Shown here: positions 37,171 through 64,000 of the stretch, one piece after another
Numbering within the stretch: the first letter of the stretch is position 1
How the letters are laid out: every line of letters starts with the position of its first letter
From: Microcebus murinus
Lineage: Eukaryota; Chordata; Mammalia; Primates; Cheirogaleidae
DNA length: 64,000 bases
Assembly: GCF_040939455.1 (NCBI RefSeq)
Contig: NC_134119.1
Span: 10,404,501-10,468,500 of the forward strand
Direction: 5' to 3'
Made by a program: the position numbers and the translations under genes
The notes under the pieces: model-generated
Told to the model about the DNA's origin: nothing
What the model saw: the letters and a program-made list of their open reading frames with translations, nothing else
Database searches by the model: none

Positions 37171-37758
37171 CCTGGCTCCCAGGCTCTCAGAGGAATTCCA
37201 GAAATAGCCACTACGGGTTGAAGCCCAAGTGAGGCATGTGGGGTGTTAGGACAACCGCAGGAAGCTCATCCACATGAGAAGAAATGAAGCCACAACACCT
37301 TTGGAGGAGTCCTGGGGACCCCCACCCACTTTCTTGCTGGGAATACAAAGGCCAGGACTGTGCCCTGCCCTCAGACAGGGACTTAAAACAAGCAGGTTCC
37401 GCACAGGCGAGGACACCGTCACTCCCAGTCCCCACACCCAGACCAGAGGCCGGCTCTCCACACCTTTATGGGGACGGCCCTGCGGGCTGGGGCACTGGGG
37501 TCTCAGCACGCAGCCCACCCAGCACGGAGGCAGAGCCCTCGTGTAGGAGGGATGTCCCCACCGCCATCAACCACGGTCACACCGGGCCACCTCTTCCCCT
37601 TTAAACACCAGGAAGGCGACACTGGGGCTGGGCCCCACGCGGTGGACTCTGCTCCAAACACTGTGGCCTGACGTGTGGCAAGGGAGGAGATTCAAAAACA
37701 ACAACAGGAAAAAGAAAGAAAACCGGGGCTGCTCCGTAGCACAGTGTCACTTTCCAGC

Positions 37759-60243
<22,485 letters not shown>

Positions 60244-60419
60244 CTGGGGAGAGACGGGGCTGATGTGGTCTGCACGGCTGGCCCCTGGTGCTGCCGCGTG
60301 ACCGGCCTTCCTCCCCGGCTCCCCGCGAGGCCTGGCAGGGCCTGTGTGGTGGGAGGGCCCGGCAGGAAAGGCCACGCCCCCTCCTGTGTCCCCCCACATT
60401 TCTCCTTAGTGACCCTACA

Positions 60420-60510
60420 GTTAGTCTCCATTTCACAGAGGAAGGAAACTGAGGCTCAGAGAGGTTAGGTCACCTCCCTGCAGTCACACAGCCAGGAAGT
60501 AGCAGAGAGG
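60420..60510 (-). repeat. MIR SINE relic
   Basis: 'cacagaggaaggaaactgaggctcagagaggttaggtcacctccctgcagtcacacagccagg' is the complementary MIR core. Confidence 0.8.
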
Positions 60511-60764
60511 GGCCTCAGGGCACATTCATCAAATTTCAAAGCCTTTTTTGTTGAAAATGGATTCTTAAGAAATTGCCAAATGCTCACTTGAATGGTTGAT
60601 GTACTGTGTATTGGAACCTAGAAGCCACCAGGGGCCAGGCATGCAGTAGGCAGGTGAGGAGGGTTGAGTAGGGGCTGGGGTCACCTGGAAGGCTGAGTTC
60701 AGGCCCAGAGGGGCCCCTCGGGTTCAGGCCCCAAGTGCAGAGCTTCCAGTTTCAACAAATAAAA

Positions 60765-60960
60765 AAGAACTCTGGAGTCAGACTCTCTGGATTAGAATTC
60801 AAGTTCTACCTCTTAATAATTATATGCCTATGGCAAGTTACTTAACTTCCATTAGCCTCAGTTTTCTAATCTGTAAAATGGGGATAATAACACCAACCTT
60901 ATCGACAAGTTAAGTAGCCTGGCACATATTAAGATCTCATTAAATGTCAGATGCTATCAT
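60765..60960 (+). repeat. MIR SINE, well preserved
   Basis: 'ctctggagtcagactctctggattagaattcaagttctacc ... gcctcagttttctaatctgtaaaatggggataataacacc' spans most of a sense MIR. Confidence 0.88.
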
Positions 60961-61744
60961 TTTAAAAAGAAAGAACATTTGATTTTATGAAAAATTCTCC
61001 AGTTTTTAATCAACATTAGCAATAAATCCACACTTAAAAAATACCACACAGGCCCAGTAAAATTCAACTCTCCCATTTGTGACCTCTGCTGTGTGTCTTT
61101 TCACACCTTCCTCCGTGCTCAGCACACGTGTTAATGTGCACGTGTGTGCACGGCTAAAAGCACCGAAGGTGGCAACGACGGTGCCATCTCACAGGAAGCA
61201 CCACCTCTGTGGGTCGCTGTGGGTCTCCCTTGCTCCATTAGTAAAAGGGGAAGGATTTCCTTGTACGGGGGACAGAACGAGGACATCTCACGCTGGGCAC
61301 TCCTTCACTAGAAAGAAACGTGGTCCTCCTGTGGCCTGTGAGGCCTCCCCATCCTGCCCCGCCCTGCCCGCCCTTCTGCCTCCCACGTGTGTCCCCGCAG
61401 TTCCTGGCTCTCCACAGGCCCTTTGCGTGCTCCGCCACCCCGACGGCGCCCTTTGCTCCTTTCTTGATGGGGTGGCCCCCCCTTGTCTTTTAGGCCTTGA
61501 GCCAACCGTCCCTTCCTCGGAGAGGCCTCCCCTGACCCTAACACAGCCCCCAGGGCACTGTGGCGTCCCCCAGTTACCCCTGCCCTCATCGGCCTCCGCC
61601 ATTCTTGTCCGTTCACGGTCCACCCCCTTTACAACGTGAGTTCTGAAAGAGAAGGTGCTGAGTCAGCTGTGCTCGCAGGTCAGGACCCGAGCCTGGCCCA
61701 GTGGAAGGGCCCCCGCGAATGGCGGGGCGTGAATGCACACCGGT

Positions 61745-61784
61745 GGATGAATGAATGAATGAATGAATGAATGCATGCATGCAT
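61745..61784. repeat. (GAAT)n/(GCAT)n microsatellite
   Basis: About six GAAT units run into a few GCAT units. Confidence 0.9.
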
Positions 61785-61999
61785 CCTTAGCAAAAAGACA
61801 CTGGATGAACCCAAGATGGCAGCTTCTGTGGTGCCTCTGCTGCCCTGGGGTTCTGGTGCAGCAGAGCCGAAAGGCTGAATGAGCCACGTTGTGTGTGCGT
61901 GCACATGCATGTGTGTGCGTGTGCGTGCACACGGAGACAGGGTGGCGGGGTGGCTGGGCCGCAGGGCCACCGGCCAGGAAGCTTCAGCCGGGCGGCCCG

Positions 62000-62350
62000 G
62001 CCCCGCCAGCACATCTGGCTGTAAAGCACAGACGAAAGGCCTGCGCTCCCTCTGCCAGCCGATTCCAATTTTACGCTCCCTGCGCTCATACCAGTGCGGC
62101 GGGAGCGTGCACGGCGGAGGAATGCGCGCTCGGGGGTCTGCACCGGCCCCAGGACACCGCCAGCAGGGGCGCCCGGCCTGGCGCAGGCGGGAGAGGCGGG
62201 GACCCGGGCAGGGGGCAGACACACGTGCGCCGCTCAGACGGACAGGTGGCCACTGCAGGGCGAGGGGGCGGGAAGAAGGCCCACCGCTGACCTCGGCCAC
62301 CCCACGGCGCGTGCTGGCAGGACGGGGTGTGCCTATGTCTCTCCCTTTGA
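62000..62350. promoter_or_regulatory. CpG-rich block
   Basis: Many CpGs between 62000 and 62350, without a clear promoter motif set. The long open frames on both strands (for example 62525-61680 on the minus strand) reflect low stop density. Confidence 0.3.
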
Positions 62351-63479
62351 CGGAAACCGCTCCTTTTCTAACCTGCAGGGAGGGCGGGGAAGCCCCTTTG
62401 TTTAAAAATCTACCTGTCAGTACTGAGGGATCGGAACACTTCCGCCAGGGAACGGCAGGGCCCCGCCCAGAGAGGGAGCCAGCGTCCAGCACCCGGGACG
62501 CAGGCTGCACGCCCAGCCCTGGCACCTCCTACCTGTGCGACTTGGGCAGACGGCTTCTCTCCGGCCTCTTTCCGTAAGACGAGATTAGGAAAGGACCTCC
62601 CTCCTGGGCCACCGCGGCGTCAAGCACCCGCGGTCCCCACCTCTAGCAAATACTCAGGAAATGTCAGTTCTTATTAATAAGATGGATAAAGGGTTGAGCT
62701 CTGGCCTGCGAGGTCGCCTCGAGGTTTCCAAGCCCCCACCTGGCAGGTCACACTGGTTCTCAGGGCAGGTGGTCTCGCGCTCTGTGGAAGCCACCGACAC
62801 TGTAGCCACCCCGGGACCCTCGGCCAGCAGGGCAGAGTGTGACCACCCGGCCCAGACAGGTTCCGCCTCTCTCAGCCTGCGGACAACAACTGCAGCCCCA
62901 GGAACAGCCCGTGCTCCCCGAGCACCCCGGGAGCCTGGCGGTGGCCTAGCTCATTTAACCCTCACCGCGACGGAGGAGCGGCACACTCCTGGCGGTCGGA
63001 GGAGGAGACTGACCCTGCGAGGCCGCGTGAGTTACCACGGGCAGGTGTGAGTCTCGCTCCCTGCTCTGGAATCCACCTGCCCAGATTGTACCTGCAGATT
63101 GTATGACACACACCTGAACTAGAGGGAAGTACGTAATCTCCCACTTGCCTCAAAATCCACGATCTTCTTGGACTAACCTAGGTTTTTCCTCCTTTTAATA
63201 GAAACCCAGTTACAAAGAAATCTCTCTCTACTCTAAGTAAAGCAACAGCGCAGGGCCGTTGACACAAGTGAGTGCCACTCAGCCTTAACGCTAGTGAGAC
63301 TCTAGGGCAGAGTGGGGACTGTCGCAGACTGGAGAGTCAAACCCCATGGAAGGGGACAGCTGACACTGAGCTCCAGCTGTCCCCAGAAAGGGATGGAAGG
63401 AACACCGTGGCCTTCTAACACCTGGCCCTCCAGCAGTCCCGGTTCCTGCTGGCATCCGAGTTTGCAAGCTCCATCTAAA

Positions 63480-64000
63480 ACTCGCAGTAATTACTGGTGG
63501 GAGTGGAAAATAGTGTAGACGCCTTGGAAAACAGTTCAGAACTGCCTAAAAAGAGTTACCATATGACCAACCGAAGCCACTCCTAGGCATTGACCTGAAA
63601 GAAATGAAAACATATGTCCACATAAAAACTAGCACACGGATGTCCACAGCAGCATTATCCAGGATGGCCAAAAAGTAGAAACAAACCAAATATCTACCAG
63701 CTGATGGACGGACAAATAAAATATGGTACATCCCTGTAACAGAGTATCATTCAGCCATAAGAAAGAATTAAATACTGACACATGCTACAGCACGGATAAA
63801 CGTTGAAAACATTATGCGGAGTGAAAGCCAGACACAAAAGGCCACATACGGTATGATCATGAAACATCTAGAACAGGCAAATTCCCACAGACAGAAAGTA
63901 AATAGATGACTGGTTGCCGGGGGCCAGGGGTGGGGAATGATTCCTAATGAGCATGGAGTTTCTTTTGGGAAAATGTTCTGGCATGAGGTAGCGGTGATGG
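63480..64000 (+). repeat. L1 (L1MA/MB-type) 3' fragment, cut by the window edge
   Basis: 'tatggtacatccctgtaacagagtatcattcagccataag' and 'aacattatgcggagtgaaagccagacacaaaag' are sense L1 ORF2-end/3' UTR words. The fragment continues past base 64000. Confidence 0.88.

Larger units (their letters stand above)
36625..37758 (-). other. BCAS4: BCAS4 3' UTR
   Basis: The sequence runs from the TGA at 37759 to the first well-placed AATAAA on the - strand (36648-36653). It contains a long (CA)n tract on the mRNA strand (37066-37165). The 3' limit is inferred from the signal, not observed. Confidence 0.65.
60244..64000 (-). other. BCAS4: BCAS4 intron upstream of the 45-codon exon
   Basis: The preceding exon, expected to end in a KVDRLE-like peptide, was searched for on the - strand by eye and not found. 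The stretch holds MIR relics, a (GAAT)n repeat, a CpG-rich block at about 62000-62350 and a terminal L1. 60970-61740 and 62600-63470 hold nothing I can name. Confidence 0.65.

Noticed and set aside
36906..37232. Cys-Val and His-Thr repeat polypeptides
   Set aside because: They are direct translations of the (TG)n microsatellite.
61680..62525. 281-codon minus-strand open frame
   Set aside because: GC-rich, overlapped by a 232-codon frame on the other strand, includes a simple GAAT repeat, and has no family resemblance or splice context.

Overview
This is genomic DNA from a primate, most likely a strepsirrhine (lemur-type) primate. The Alu copies carry the strepsirrhine-style middle segment (a 'ctatatatttttagttggcc'-type stretch before 'aattaatttctttctatttttag'). 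There is also an intact-looking non-autonomous piggyBac element with TTAA target duplications, a kind reported from the gray mouse lemur. I therefore favour Microcebus or a close relative; the genus is an inference.

Two convergent protein-coding genes account for the coding content. ADNP lies on the + strand. Its three coding exons are at 15972-16079, 17819-17911 and 23782-26889. They join in phase 0 into an intact 1102-residue reading frame, the length of human ADNP, with nine zinc fingers, the NAPVSIPQ peptide, an NLS, a homeodomain and a PxVxL motif. The 3' UTR runs to about 27950. BCAS4 lies on the - strand and is only partly inside the window. A 45-codon internal exon is at 60109-60243, and the terminal coding exon is at 37759-37893 (44 codons plus TGA), followed by a 3' UTR to about 36625. 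The start of BCAS4 lies beyond the right edge. The two 3' ends face each other across about 8.7 kb.

Layout: 1-15966 is AT-rich 5' intronic/untranslated territory of ADNP with Alu, L1, hAT and piggyBac insertions. 15967-27950 holds the coding part of ADNP, with a three-level nest of Tigger DNA transposons in its last intron. 27951-36625 is the intergenic spacer, containing Alu and L1 fragments and a CpG-rich patch. 36625-60243 is the 3' part of BCAS4 in GC-rich DNA. Its 22-kb last intron holds a full-length 7SL RNA retrocopy with a perfect target-site duplication, a CpG island with paired divergent CCAAT boxes, two AT-rich islands resembling conserved enhancers, a 60-bp-unit minisatellite and many MIR/L2/MER relics. 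60244-64000 is BCAS4 intron ending in an L1 fragment.

I found no operon, CRISPR, tRNA or prokaryotic feature. Most long open frames in the GC-rich half are chance frames in stop-poor DNA. The least expected items are the piggyBac copy, the 7SL retrocopy, the divergent CpG-island promoter candidate at 41.4 kb, the minisatellite at 53 kb and the AT-rich islands at 48.5 and 49.1 kb. I could not run alignments, so repeat subfamily names and orthology statements rest on recall of consensus sequences.
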